Assembly: GCF_005938645.2 (NCBI RefSeq)
Contig: NZ_CP042171.1
Location: forward strand, 3,038,001-3,102,000
From: Pedobacter sp. KBS0701
GTDB lineage: Bacteria > Bacteroidota > Bacteroidia > Sphingobacteriales > Sphingobacteriaceae
Length of the DNA stretch: 64,000 nucleotides
Reading direction: 5' to 3'
Positions within the stretch are counted from its first letter, which is position 1; every line of letters begins with the position of its first letter. The position numbers were made by a program, and so were the translations under genes. Of the stretch, positions 17,153 through 23,783 are shown piece after piece. Below the pieces are notes generated by a model. The model saw nothing but the letters and a program-made list of their open reading frames with translations, was not told the DNA's origin and searched no databases.

Positions 17153-18340
17153 ATGAACAACAAACTTTTAGCCAAAGCCGTACAAGATTACATCAATACC
17201 AACTTAAATGCTGATGTAAATCAAATTGCTTTAGCTAAAAGTCCTTTCGAAGGCATCACTTCTGCAGAATTAGCGATACAGATTACGGCAAAAAAGAAAT
17301 CGGAGAAGAAATTACCAACTTGGTTCCATACCGAAAATATTTATTACCCGCCTGTTTTATCCATCGAACAAACTTCTTCCGAGATCACGGCAAAATATAA
17401 ATCAAAGCTTGCCAACGAAGATACTTTAATCGACCTAACAGGAGGGTTTGGTGTAGATACTTACTATTTTGCTAAAAAAGTTAAAGAAGTTATTCACTGC
17501 GAAATCAATCCCGAATTATCGGCAATAGCACAACATAACGCGCTTACATTAAACGCAAAAAATATCAAATTCAAGGCAGAAGATGGCATTGCGTATATTC
17601 AAAAAACTGATACCACATTTGACACCATTTATGTAGATCCGGCCCGAAGAGCAGAAAAGGGCAAAGTTTTTATGCTGAAAGACTGTACACCCGACATAGT
17701 GACTCATTTAGATGCATTACTAAAGAAATCGTCAAGGATTATCATCAAAACTGCCCCATTGCTTGATATTTCAGCTGGATTGGCCGAATTAAACCAGGTG
17801 AGTGAAATACACATTGTAAGTGTAAAAAACGAATGTAAAGAGCTCTTATGGGTAATCGATAAGGGATTCGATAAAGACACTAAAATAATTGCAGTAACGC
17901 TCAATAATAAAGTTGAAAAAGACTTTTCCTTTTACCGATCGGCAGCTAACGGAGCTGTACAATTTGCCGAAAGCCTAAGCATTGATCATTATTTGTACGA
18001 GCCAGATGCTGCCTTATTAAAATCAGGTGCTTTTAACTTAATCGCATCAACTTACAATCTCTTAAAACTGCATCCCCAAACCCAATTATTTACATCTGAT
18101 TCGACAAATAAAGCATTTCCTGGTCGTATATTCAAAATTGAAGCCATATTAAACACAGGAGAACTGAAAAAGGAGACAAATTTAAAAGGCAATGTCATTG
18201 TCCGCAATTACCCTGCAAAGCCAGAAGATTTAGTAAAGAAATATAAAATCAAAGCCGATCAGCAGCAGTTTTTGATTTTTACAAAGATTGCAAATGGAGA
18301 AAATGTGATTTTGAAGGCTTCAATTATTCAATATTATTAA
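17153..18340 (+). CDS. Class I SAM methyltransferase, THUMP-like C-terminus
   Basis: The 395-aa product has a Rossmann methyltransferase core: SAM motif LIDLTGGFGVDTYYFAKK near residues 95-112, acidic strand-2 end HCEINPELSAIA, and the characteristic YVDPARRAEKGKVFML segment near 160. The C-terminal part matches proteins annotated as THUMP-like domain-containing class I methyltransferases. The RNA substrate is unknown. It follows the yggS-acetyltransferase-aspartokinase set on the same strand and is followed by a 965-bp non-coding region. Confidence 0.85.
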   Translation: MNNKLLAKAVQDYINTNLNADVNQIALAKSPFEGITSAELAIQITAKKKSEKKLPTWFHTENIYYPPVLSIEQTSSEITAKYKSKLANEDTLIDLTGGFGVDTYYFAKKVKEVIHCEINPELSAIAQHNALTLNAKNIKFKAEDGIAYIQKTDTTFDTIYVDPARRAEKGKVFMLKDCTPDIVTHLDALLKKSSRIIIKTAPLLDISAGLAELNQVSEIHIVSVKNECKELLWVIDKGFDKDTKIIAVTLNNKVEKDFSFYRSAANGAVQFAESLSIDHYLYEPDAALLKSGAFNLIASTYNLLKLHPQTQLFTSDSTNKAFPGRIFKIEAILNTGELKKETNLKGNVIVRNYPAKPEDLVKKYKIKADQQQFLIFTKIANGENVILKASIIQYY

Positions 18341-18360
18341 TCGTCATTCTAAATTAATCA

Positions 18361-18666
18361 CTGTCATTCTAAACGCAGTGAAGAATCTTTAGCCAACCAC
18401 TTTTTTTGGGAAAGCAGGTTCAGAAGCTTTTGGGATCTCACAGTCCCGCTCCCGCTTCTGCCGATGAAAATATCGGCATCTCACTAAGATCGGGTTTAGC
18501 TGGCGCTGATAGTACAGCTATCTTTGTAAAATAAACCCGACAGACAGCGTTATCCCAATTGGAGTATTATATTTTAATCATAGACCATTTCAATCGGGAT
18601 TAAGCAAATGGAGGGACTATCGAAACAGAAGTACCACAACTGCTGCTTTTCAAAAAAAGTATGTCA
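18361..18666. repeat. 306-bp direct repeat, copy A
   Basis: This copy matches 18825-19130 at a constant offset of 464 bp with only a handful of base changes. Inside are nested inverted repeats: CCGATGAAAATATCGG, CGGGTTTA...TAAACCCG and TATCCCAATTG...CAATCGGGAT. It starts with the dispersed word CTGTCATTCTAAACGCAGTG AAGAATCT. No open frame of note lies in it. Confidence 0.85.
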
Positions 18667-18732
18667 GAGCCAATTACATAATATCCCAATCGTCATTATA
18701 TGCGAACCAGATAGCTATCAGTGTAACGGGCA

Positions 18733-18812
18733 GAAATCCGAAGGCTCTGCGAAGCAAAATCTGTTTAAATAGATCTCTCCACTTCGCGTTGCTCCGGTCG
18801 AGATGACGATCC
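18733..18812 (-). repeat. Dispersed repeat CGACCGGAGCAACGCGAAG, copy 1
   Basis: Between the two 306-bp copies lies, on the minus strand, a match to the repeats at 39023-39115 and 50129-50210: TCTCGACCGGAGCAACGCG, AAGTGGAGAGATCTAT, and AACAGATTTTGCTTCGCAG. Gaps and changes are few. Confidence 0.7.
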
Positions 18813-18824
18813 CTCTATTGAAGT

Positions 18825-19130
18825 CTGTCATTCTGAACGTAGTGAAGAATCTTTAGCCAGGCACTTTTTTTGGGAAAGCAGGTTCAGAAGCTTTTGGGAT
18901 CTCACAGTCCAGCTCCCGCTTCTGCCGATGAAAATATCGGCATCTCACTAAGATCGGGTTTAGCTGGCGCTGATAGTACAGCTATCTTTGTAAAATAAAC
19001 CCGACAGACAGCGTTATCCCGATTGGAGTATTATATTTTAATCATAGACCATTTCAATCGGGATTAAGCAAATGGAGGGACTATCGAAACAGAAGTACCA
19101 CGACTGCTGCTTTTCAAAAAAAATATGTCA
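18825..19130. repeat. 306-bp direct repeat, copy B
   Basis: Second copy of the unit at 18361-18666. In this copy the third inverted repeat is perfect (ATCCCGATTG with CAATCGGGAT), whereas copy A has one mismatch, so the hairpin rather than the exact sequence may be under selection. The rest of 18341-19305 holds no gene I can support. Confidence 0.85.
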
Positions 19131-19244
19131 TTTCGGGCAAAGTGCAACGGAGCCAAGGAATCTAAATGAGCAGATTTCTCCATTTCGCTTCTCTTCAGTA
19201 CTACGATAAACTTTAAGAATGACAAACGAGGCGCTACAAAATAT

Positions 19245-19274
19245 AAAAAGCCCTTCTCTCGAAAGGCTTTTTAT
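19245..19274 (-). terminator. Intrinsic terminator after the cold-shock gene
   Basis: On the minus strand AAAAGCCTT, a short loop and AAGGGCTTTT form a hairpin followed by T-rich sequence, about 30 bp after the cold-shock stop codon. Confidence 0.7.
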
Positions 19275-19305
19275 ATGGATGAAGAAATAATCGTTATATT
19301 ATTGC

Positions 19306-19503
19306 TTAAACTTTTTTAACGTTTACTGCCTGTAAACCTTTTCTGCCTTCAGCTACTTCAAATTCTACTGTGTCGTTTTCTTTCAAGCTTTCGATTCCAC
19401 CTAAAACATCTTTAAAATGTACAAATAAATCTTTATTGTCTTCTTGCACAATAAATCCAAAGCCCTTTTGCGTGTTAAACCACTTAACTTTTCCGGTTGC
19501 CAT
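19306..19503 (-). CDS. Cold-shock protein (CspA family)
   Basis: The 65-aa product is a single cold-shock domain: GKVKWFNTQKGFGFI (RNP1-type KGFGFI) and LFVHFKDV (RNP2-type). It binds single-stranded RNA or DNA as an RNA chaperone. Length is typical. A consensus promoter at 19630-19659 gives a 5' leader of about 120 nt, in keeping with cold-shock genes whose leaders act in temperature response. It is monocistronic. Confidence 0.95.
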   Translation of the reverse strand: MATGKVKWFNTQKGFGFIVQEDNKDLFVHFKDVLGGIESLKENDTVEFEVAEGRKGLQAVNVKKV

Positions 19504-19629
19504 AAAAAAATAAAAAATTGTATAAAATAAATAAACCTTTTACGCTTTGATCAGCATTTCATTCAACCAATTGACTATTAAAAATGGAACAAACAATCAG
19601 TTAGAGCGTTAATATTGAAACAAAACTAT

Positions 19630-19659
19630 CAAATATAATAATTTGCCCCTATAACGCAA
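19630..19659 (-). promoter_or_regulatory. Promoter of the cold-shock gene, long leader
   Basis: On the minus strand TTG (19659-19657), 19 nt and TATATTTG (19637-19630) match the Bacteroidota consensus. The predicted start near 19626 leaves about 120 nt of leader before the ATG at 19503. Confidence 0.65.
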
Positions 19660-19713
19660 CCCTTTTTTGGCCGTTCAACAAGAATGTTGCGTTTCAAATA
19701 GCAGTTTGTCAAA

Positions 19714-20349
19714 TTATTTATTTGGTTGAGGCGTAGTACGTAAATATGGCTTAATTACCTGATGTCCTTTTGGAAATTTAGCAGGGATATCTTCAGTTTT
19801 AATACTGTTAACTACAATCACATCTTCACCGTCTTTCCAATCGGCTGGTGTAGCCACGCTATAATTCGCGGTAAGCTGTAAGGAATCAATTACACGCAAT
19901 ACCTCATTAAAGTTTCTACCTGTTGAAGCTGGATATGTAATAATCAATTTCACCTTTTTATCAGGACTGATCACGAACAATGAACGAACCGTTAATGTTT
20001 CTGAAGCATTCGGGTGGATCATATCGTAAAGGTTGGCCACTGTTTTATCCGGATCGGCAATAATCGGAAATTCAACTGAAGTATTTTGTGTTTCATTGAT
20101 ATCGTTGATCCAGCCTTTGTGCGATTCGGCAGAATCAACACTTAGCGCCAGAACTTTGACGTTTCTTTTTTCAAATTCTCCTTTTAGCGCTGCAGTTCTA
20201 CCTAGTTCTGTTGTACAAACAGGCGTATAATCTGCAGGATGAGAAAATAATACACCCCAGCTGTCGCCTAAATAATCGTAAAAATCTATTTCTCCAACAG
20301 ATGTGTTGGCTTTGAAATTGGGTGCGGTATCGCCTAGTCTTATGCTCAT
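19714..20349 (-). CDS. Peroxiredoxin (1-Cys, Prx6-like)
   Basis: The 211-aa product reduces peroxides through the peroxidatic Cys in HPADYTPVCTTELG. The PVCTTE form and the extended C-terminal domain (TPADWKDGEDVIVVNSIKTE...) are typical of the Prx6/1-Cys group. I start at MSIRLGDTAPNF (20349), since upstream residues are not family-like and the next upstream start would add 16 non-conserved residues. There is no close partner gene. Confidence 0.92.
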   Translation of the reverse strand: MSIRLGDTAPNFKANTSVGEIDFYDYLGDSWGVLFSHPADYTPVCTTELGRTAALKGEFEKRNVKVLALSVDSAESHKGWINDINETQNTSVEFPIIADPDKTVANLYDMIHPNASETLTVRSLFVISPDKKVKLIITYPASTGRNFNEVLRVIDSLQLTANYSVATPADWKDGEDVIVVNSIKTEDIPAKFPKGHQVIKPYLRTTPQPNK

Positions 20350-20450
20350 AATATGATAATTTTTAAGTTGATTGAAAACAAATTTAAACAATACCATACT
20401 AAATACATAGATTTAATATTAATTTAAGACCTACAAATTACAATTGCAAT

Positions 20451-20484
20451 AAAAAACCCTGAAGATTTTTGATCTACAGGGTTT
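20451..20484 (-). terminator. Terminator after the sigma/protease operon
   Basis: On the minus strand AAACCCTG, a loop around TAGATCAAAAATCTT and CAGGGTTTTTT form a hairpin with a T run. It lies about 30 bp past the stop of the protease gene. Confidence 0.8.
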
Positions 20485-20512
20485 AAGCATATTAATTTGT
20501 TTGGGGGATTAT

Positions 20513-21607
20513 CTAGTAAGCTTTGATCATAAATACATAATCCTGTATTTTTTCGATCTGTTTGGTACGTTTTAAACCAGACAGCAAGCTCTTTTTGTTG
20601 GCAGAAAGTTTATTTACGCCTAATGAATCCTGGGGAATAGCCCTCATGGCCTCTAAAATATATTTTGATTTAATGGCAAAGGCTGCGCCTTCAGTCTGAT
20701 CTGGCTTACCACTAATAATACCTACCAAATTTCCGTTATTGTCTAAAACCGGACCGCCGCTATTACCTGGATTAACCGAAATGGCTACCTGATACTGAGT
20801 GGTATCTCCAATAAAACCATTTTTAGAACTTACATATCCCTCTCCTAGCACAGCATCGTCTTTTGGATAACCTAAAGTGTACACAATTTCGCCAATGTTG
20901 CTGGTATTTCTTTTAATGGTATATGGAATGGAAGATAAGTTACTGAAGTGTTTATCGTTTATTTTAAGAATTGCAATATCGTTTTGAGGATCTGTGTAAA
21001 TTGATTTTACTTTAAATGATTCTCCTTTGCTGTTTTGCACATATAAAGAATCAGCGCCATTAATAATGTGCAGGTTAGTTAATATGTAACCATTTGTAGA
21101 GATAGCAAAACCAGTACCACCAAAGCTATTCTGAGTATTTGGCTTATCAGAAGTTGCATTATTATGCTTAATATTTCTGATTAAGCTATTTTGCGTTTTA
21201 ATGGCATTATTCACCCGATTACTTAATTGTCTGTAGCGCTCTGCCTGTTGAGTGCTATGCTGAATAGAGTAGATAGAAACCAAAGAAAGTACAACAAAAG
21301 ATGCTGCTACTGCGATGGCCGATTTATGTTTACGCCATAACTGCACCATACGTGAAGGGTGTGGCCTTAGTGTATTAGCTAAACCTTCAACATCAATTTC
21401 TGAATGAATATGATTTAATTGTTCTTTTAAGCGCAGCTGTTCTGCAAATGTATCCATAGATGCTAAAAAGAACTTATGCGAAACTACCTTATGATCTACA
21501 GTGGCATCATTAAGACGTAACTGTTCAAAAGCTTGCATTTCCTGTGCATTAAGTTTACCTAAAAGATAATCTTCAATAATTGCATCTAACTCCAAATCGT
21601 TTCTCAT
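20513..21607 (-). CDS. Anti-sigma-like membrane protein with trypsin-like protease
   Basis: The 364-aa product has three parts. Residues 1-80 (LDAIIEDYLLGKLNAQEMQAFEQ...) resemble the helical N-terminus of anti-sigma factors. Residues 96-115 are one transmembrane helix preceded by RKHK, so the N-terminus faces the cytoplasm. Residues 160-330 are a trypsin-like (S1C/HtrA-like) serine protease with catalytic His180 (TNLHII), Asp210 (NDIAIL) and Ser283 (NPGNSGGP), placed in the periplasm. No PDZ domain is seen. It starts 6 bp after the sigma factor stop, the classic sigma/anti-sigma arrangement. I infer a membrane-bound regulator that may sense envelope state by its own protease domain; this is not tested. 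Confidence 0.85.
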   Translation of the reverse strand: MRNDLELDAIIEDYLLGKLNAQEMQAFEQLRLNDATVDHKVVSHKFFLASMDTFAEQLRLKEQLNHIHSEIDVEGLANTLRPHPSRMVQLWRKHKSAIAVAASFVVLSLVSIYSIQHSTQQAERYRQLSNRVNNAIKTQNSLIRNIKHNNATSDKPNTQNSFGGTGFAISTNGYILTNLHIINGADSLYVQNSKGESFKVKSIYTDPQNDIAILKINDKHFSNLSSIPYTIKRNTSNIGEIVYTLGYPKDDAVLGEGYVSSKNGFIGDTTQYQVAISVNPGNSGGPVLDNNGNLVGIISGKPDQTEGAAFAIKSKYILEAMRAIPQDSLGVNKLSANKKSLLSGLKRTKQIEKIQDYVFMIKAY

Positions 21608-21613
21608 TTCAAA

Positions 21614-22180
21614 TTATGGTTGAAAAAATATTTTCTTTAACCTCTGCAGGCATTTATATTTCTGCGTTTTTGCATTATCGGTATTGGTATAACCGAACTT
21701 TTCGCAGATATCCTGCATGGATAAATTGTGGATATAAAAATCCTGAATAATGGTTTTACAAGGTTCACCCAGGTGATCAAGTGCCGATTGCATTTTTGCA
21801 AAAGAGGCATCTTTCTCTTCATGGTTTTCTACATCTTCTTCAACAGCAAATACATCTTCATAATCGGTAATATTACCGGCTTTTTTACTGTTTAGACTAA
21901 GTTTTTTTAGCCATATACGCCTGCAGACCGAATAAATATAAGTTTTCAGCTTGCTGCTGAGCTCAAAATTACCAGCCTTAATTTTGTTATATAAAATTAT
22001 TATGCCTTCCTGATAAACATCTTTTGCATCATCTTCATCACCGTTATTGTTTAGGATAAACTGCAAAACCATCGCATAATACGCTTTGTATAACTTGTTA
22101 AGTGTATCTTCTGAGTTATTTAGAATACCTAAAATAACCTCTCTATCTGTTGGAACTGAACTCTTTAAACTGTTATTCAC
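21614..22180 (-). CDS. RNA polymerase sigma factor (ECF-like)
   Basis: The 188-aa product has sigma region 2 (DDAKDVYQEGIIILYNKI and KLKTYIYSVCRRIWLKKL, residues of about 25-90) and sigma region 4 with a helix-turn-helix (LGEPCKTIIQDFYIHNLSMQDICEKFGY, about 128-160). No regions 1 or 3 are present. The frame begins with GTG at 22180; an in-frame TAA lies two codons upstream, so no earlier start exists. The proximal promoter-like element ends only 3 bp before this GTG, so that element would give a nearly leaderless message, while the distal one (22252-22281) gives about 70 nt. The anti-sigma-like gene follows by 6 bp. Confidence 0.92.
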   Translation of the reverse strand: MNNSLKSSVPTDREVILGILNNSEDTLNKLYKAYYAMVLQFILNNNGDEDDAKDVYQEGIIILYNKIKAGNFELSSKLKTYIYSVCRRIWLKKLSLNSKKAGNITDYEDVFAVEEDVENHEEKDASFAKMQSALDHLGEPCKTIIQDFYIHNLSMQDICEKFGYTNTDNAKTQKYKCLQRLKKIFFQP

Positions 22181-22183
22181 TAG

Positions 22184-22212
22184 TTAATACATTTTTCTAT
22201 AAATAGTAACCC
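22184..22212 (-). promoter_or_regulatory. Sigma-gene element, proximal: GGGTTACT-N14-GTATTAA
   Basis: On the minus strand GGGTTACT (22212-22205), 14 nt, GTATTAA (22190-22184). The same two blocks with the same spacing stand before the four lipoprotein genes on the other strand. It reads as a promoter recognised by the adjacent sigma factor, hence autoregulation. Confidence 0.7.
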
Positions 22213-22251
22213 AATATTAGACAAAAAAATATTTATTGCTACTATAATTAC

Positions 22252-22281
22252 TTAATACAAACTAAAAGCAAACGGTAACCC
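22252..22281 (-). promoter_or_regulatory. Sigma-gene element, distal: GGGTTACC-N15-GTATTAA
   Basis: On the minus strand GGGTTACC (22281-22274), 15 nt, GTATTAA (22258-22252). The spacer is one base longer than in the other copies. It would give a leader of about 70 nt before the GTG at 22180. Confidence 0.65.
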
Positions 22282-22323
22282 AAATCGCCAGAAAAAAATA
22301 TTTTACCTTTTCTGAAAATTATC

Positions 22324-22352
22324 GGGTTACCTTTTTACCTTTGCGGCATTAA
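22324..22352 (+). promoter_or_regulatory. Lipoprotein 1 promoter: GGGTTACC-N14-GCATTAA
   Basis: GGGTTACC at 22324-22331 and GCATTAA at 22346-22352 with 14 nt between. The ATG follows 29 nt later at 22382. Confidence 0.7.
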
Positions 22353-22381
22353 TAAGAAATTAATTACTAAAAAAATCAAAA

Positions 22382-22600
22382 ATGAAAAATGCATTCAAAT
22401 TAGGCTTTTTAGCTTTAGCTTTATCTTTATCAGTTGTAGCTTGTAAATCAGAAAAAAAAGCTGAAGGTGCTGATACTACTTTAACTGATTCTTCTACTAT
22501 CGTTACTGATACTACTGCAAAAGATACTACAGTTAAAGATTCTACCGTAAAAGATACAACTGTAAAAGCTACTACTACTACAACTGAAGTTAAACACTAG
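22382..22600 (+). CDS. Small lipoprotein 1 of 4, DTTVK repeats
   Basis: The 72-aa product starts MKNAFKLGFLALALSLSVVAC, a lipoprotein signal with Cys21 as the lipid site. The mature 52 residues are low-complexity Thr/Asp/Lys/Ser, with tandem pentapeptides DTTAK, DTTVK, DSTVK, DTTVK and an end TTTEVKH. Three paralogues follow directly (22746, 23096, 23460). Each is a separate unit with its own GGGTTAC-type promoter and hairpin terminator. The function is unknown; a surface or periplasmic role in an envelope response is inferred from the neighbouring sigma system. Confidence 0.85.
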   Translation: MKNAFKLGFLALALSLSVVACKSEKKAEGADTTLTDSSTIVTDTTAKDTTVKDSTVKDTTVKATTTTTEVKH

Positions 22601-22611
22601 TCTAACTTTAC

Positions 22612-22655
22612 CATAAAAAAGGCTTCTGGTTATACATCAGAAGCCTTTTTCATTT
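22612..22655 (+). terminator. Terminator of lipoprotein 1
   Basis: AAAAAGGCTTCTG, a loop and CAGAAGCCTTTTT form a hairpin with a T run, 12 bp after the stop codon. Confidence 0.85.
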
Positions 22656-22680
22656 TTTTTCATTTTTTTTTCACTTTCTT

Positions 22681-22709
22681 GGGTTACCTTTTTCAATAAC
22701 GTGTATTAA
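22681..22709 (+). promoter_or_regulatory. Lipoprotein 2 promoter: GGGTTACC-N14-GTATTAA
   Basis: GGGTTACC at 22681-22688 and GTATTAA at 22703-22709, spacer 14 nt. ATG at 22746. Confidence 0.7.
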
Positions 22710-22745
22710 CAAGTAAATTAATTAATTACTTAAAAAATATTCAAA

Positions 22746-22964
22746 ATGAAAAATGCATTCAAATTAGGCTTCTTAGCTTTAGCTTTATCTTTATCAGTTG
22801 TTGCTTGTAACTCAGAGAAAAAAGCAGAAGGTGCTGATACTACAGCTACTGATTCTTCAACTGTAATTACTGACACTACTAAAAAAGATACAGTAGTTAA
22901 AGATTCTACAGTAAAAGATACTAGTGTAAAAACTACTACAGAAAAAACTGAAGTTAAACACTAG
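22746..22964 (+). CDS. Small lipoprotein 2 of 4, DTTVK repeats
   Basis: The 72-aa product is nearly identical to lipoprotein 1 in the signal peptide (MKNAFKLGFLALALSLSVVAC) and in the start of the mature part (NSEKKAEGADTT). The repeat block reads DTTKK, DTVVK, DSTVK, DTSVK and the end is EKTEVKH. It is the closest paralogue of lipoprotein 1 and points to recent tandem duplication of a promoter-gene-terminator cassette of about 350-365 bp. The function is unknown. Confidence 0.85.
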   Translation: MKNAFKLGFLALALSLSVVACNSEKKAEGADTTATDSSTVITDTTKKDTVVKDSTVKDTSVKTTTEKTEVKH

Positions 22965-22979
22965 TTTAACTTACTTATA

Positions 22980-23020
22980 ATAAAGCCTTTGGAATCCATT
23001 TTCAAAGGCTTTTTTTATTT
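22980..23020 (+). terminator. Terminator of lipoprotein 2
   Basis: AAAGCCTTTGGAA, a short loop and TTCAAAGGCTTTTTTT form a hairpin with a T run. Confidence 0.85.
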
Positions 23021-23034
23021 GCAAAAAACAAGGA

Positions 23035-23062
23035 GGTTACCTTTTCAAATTTTTAGTATTAA
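23035..23062 (+). promoter_or_regulatory. Lipoprotein 3 promoter: GGTTACC-N14-GTATTAA
   Basis: GGTTACC at 23035-23041 (preceded by A, not G) and GTATTAA at 23056-23062, spacer 14 nt. ATG at 23096. Confidence 0.7.
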
Positions 23063-23095
23063 TAGTATATATTAAACCCTAAAACATATATCAAG

Positions 23096-23317
23096 ATGAA
23101 AAATGCATTCAAATTAGGCTTTTTAGCCCTTGCTTTATCTTTAACTGTCGCTGCTTGTGGCGATTCATCTAAAAAAGCAGATGGCACTGATACAACAGTG
23201 ACCGATTCTTCTACAATTGTTACTGATACAACTAAAGTTGATACAGTAGTTAAAGATTCTACTGTAAAAGACACTACAGTTAAAGCAACAACCGAAAAAA
23301 CTGAAGTAAAACACTAG
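23096..23317 (+). CDS. Small lipoprotein 3 of 4, DTTVK repeats
   Basis: The 73-aa product has the same signal (MKNAFKLGFLALALSL) with a changed lipobox region TVAAC, then GDSSKKADGTDTT. The repeat block reads DTTKV, DTVVK, DSTVK, DTTVK, ending EKTEVKH as in copy 2. The mature N-terminus is the most divergent of the first three copies, while the C-terminal EVKH is kept, which hints that this end matters. The function is unknown. Confidence 0.85.
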   Translation: MKNAFKLGFLALALSLTVAACGDSSKKADGTDTTVTDSSTIVTDTTKVDTVVKDSTVKDTTVKATTEKTEVKH

Positions 23318-23337
23318 TTATTTCAACTAAATAACAT

Positions 23338-23376
23338 AAAAAGGTCGATATTTTTTACATATTGACCTTTTTTATT
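23338..23376 (+). terminator. Terminator of lipoprotein 3
   Basis: AAAAAGGTCGATA, a loop and TATTGACCTTTTTT form a hairpin with a T run. Confidence 0.8.
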
Positions 23377-23386
23377 TAACAAAACC

Positions 23387-23415
23387 GGGTTACTTTTCCA
23401 GCTTTTTTATATAAA
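23387..23415 (+). promoter_or_regulatory. Lipoprotein 4 promoter: GGGTTACT-N14-ATATAAA
   Basis: GGGTTACT at 23387-23394 and ATATAAA at 23409-23415 with a 14-nt spacer. The second block is the most degenerate of the set, so this copy may be weaker. ATG at 23460. Confidence 0.55.
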
Positions 23416-23459
23416 TTAGTAATTAATTAATTTTAATAACCAAACAAATTAAAAAGACA

Positions 23460-23666
23460 ATGAAAAATTTATTCAAGATGGGCTTTTTAGCTCTAGCTTT
23501 ATCTCTATCTGTTGTAGCTTGTAAATCAGAGAAGAAAGATGGCGGAACAGATTCATCCAAAGTTGATTCTACAGTTGTTGATACTACAGTTAAAGATACT
23601 ACTGTAAAAGACACAACCGTTAAAGACACTATTGTTAAAACTGATACTACTAAAGTTAAAAAATAG
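23460..23666 (+). CDS. Small lipoprotein 4 of 4, DTTVK repeats
   Basis: The 68-aa product is the most diverged paralogue: signal MKNLFKMGFLALALSLSVVAC, mature part starting KSEKKDGGTDSSK. It has the purest repeat block, DTTVK three times followed by DTIVK. It lacks the EVKH end and finishes TKVKK instead. Its promoter copy is also the most degenerate. The last unit of the array is closed by a hairpin terminator before purB. Confidence 0.85.
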   Translation: MKNLFKMGFLALALSLSVVACKSEKKDGGTDSSKVDSTVVDTTVKDTTVKDTTVKDTIVKTDTTKVKK

Positions 23667-23680
23667 TTTTATCAAACCAT

Positions 23681-23719
23681 TTGAAAAAGCCTTAGTACAC
23701 CTAAGGCTTTTTTTATTTT
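23681..23719 (+). terminator. Terminator of lipoprotein 4
   Basis: AAAAAGCCTTAG, a short loop and CTAAGGCTTTTTTT form a hairpin with a T run. It separates the array from purB. Confidence 0.85.
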
Positions 23720-23753
23720 TAGGCATCTAGACCTTAAAATCCATCAATTGTCG

Positions 23754-23761
23754 TAAATTTG
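23754..23761 (+). promoter_or_regulatory. Possible purB promoter, -7 element
   Basis: TAAATTTG matches TAnnTTTG, 22 bp before the purB ATG. I see no TTG at the expected distance, so support is moderate. Confidence 0.4.
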
Positions 23762-23783
23762 CGGCAAAAATATAATCCGCATA

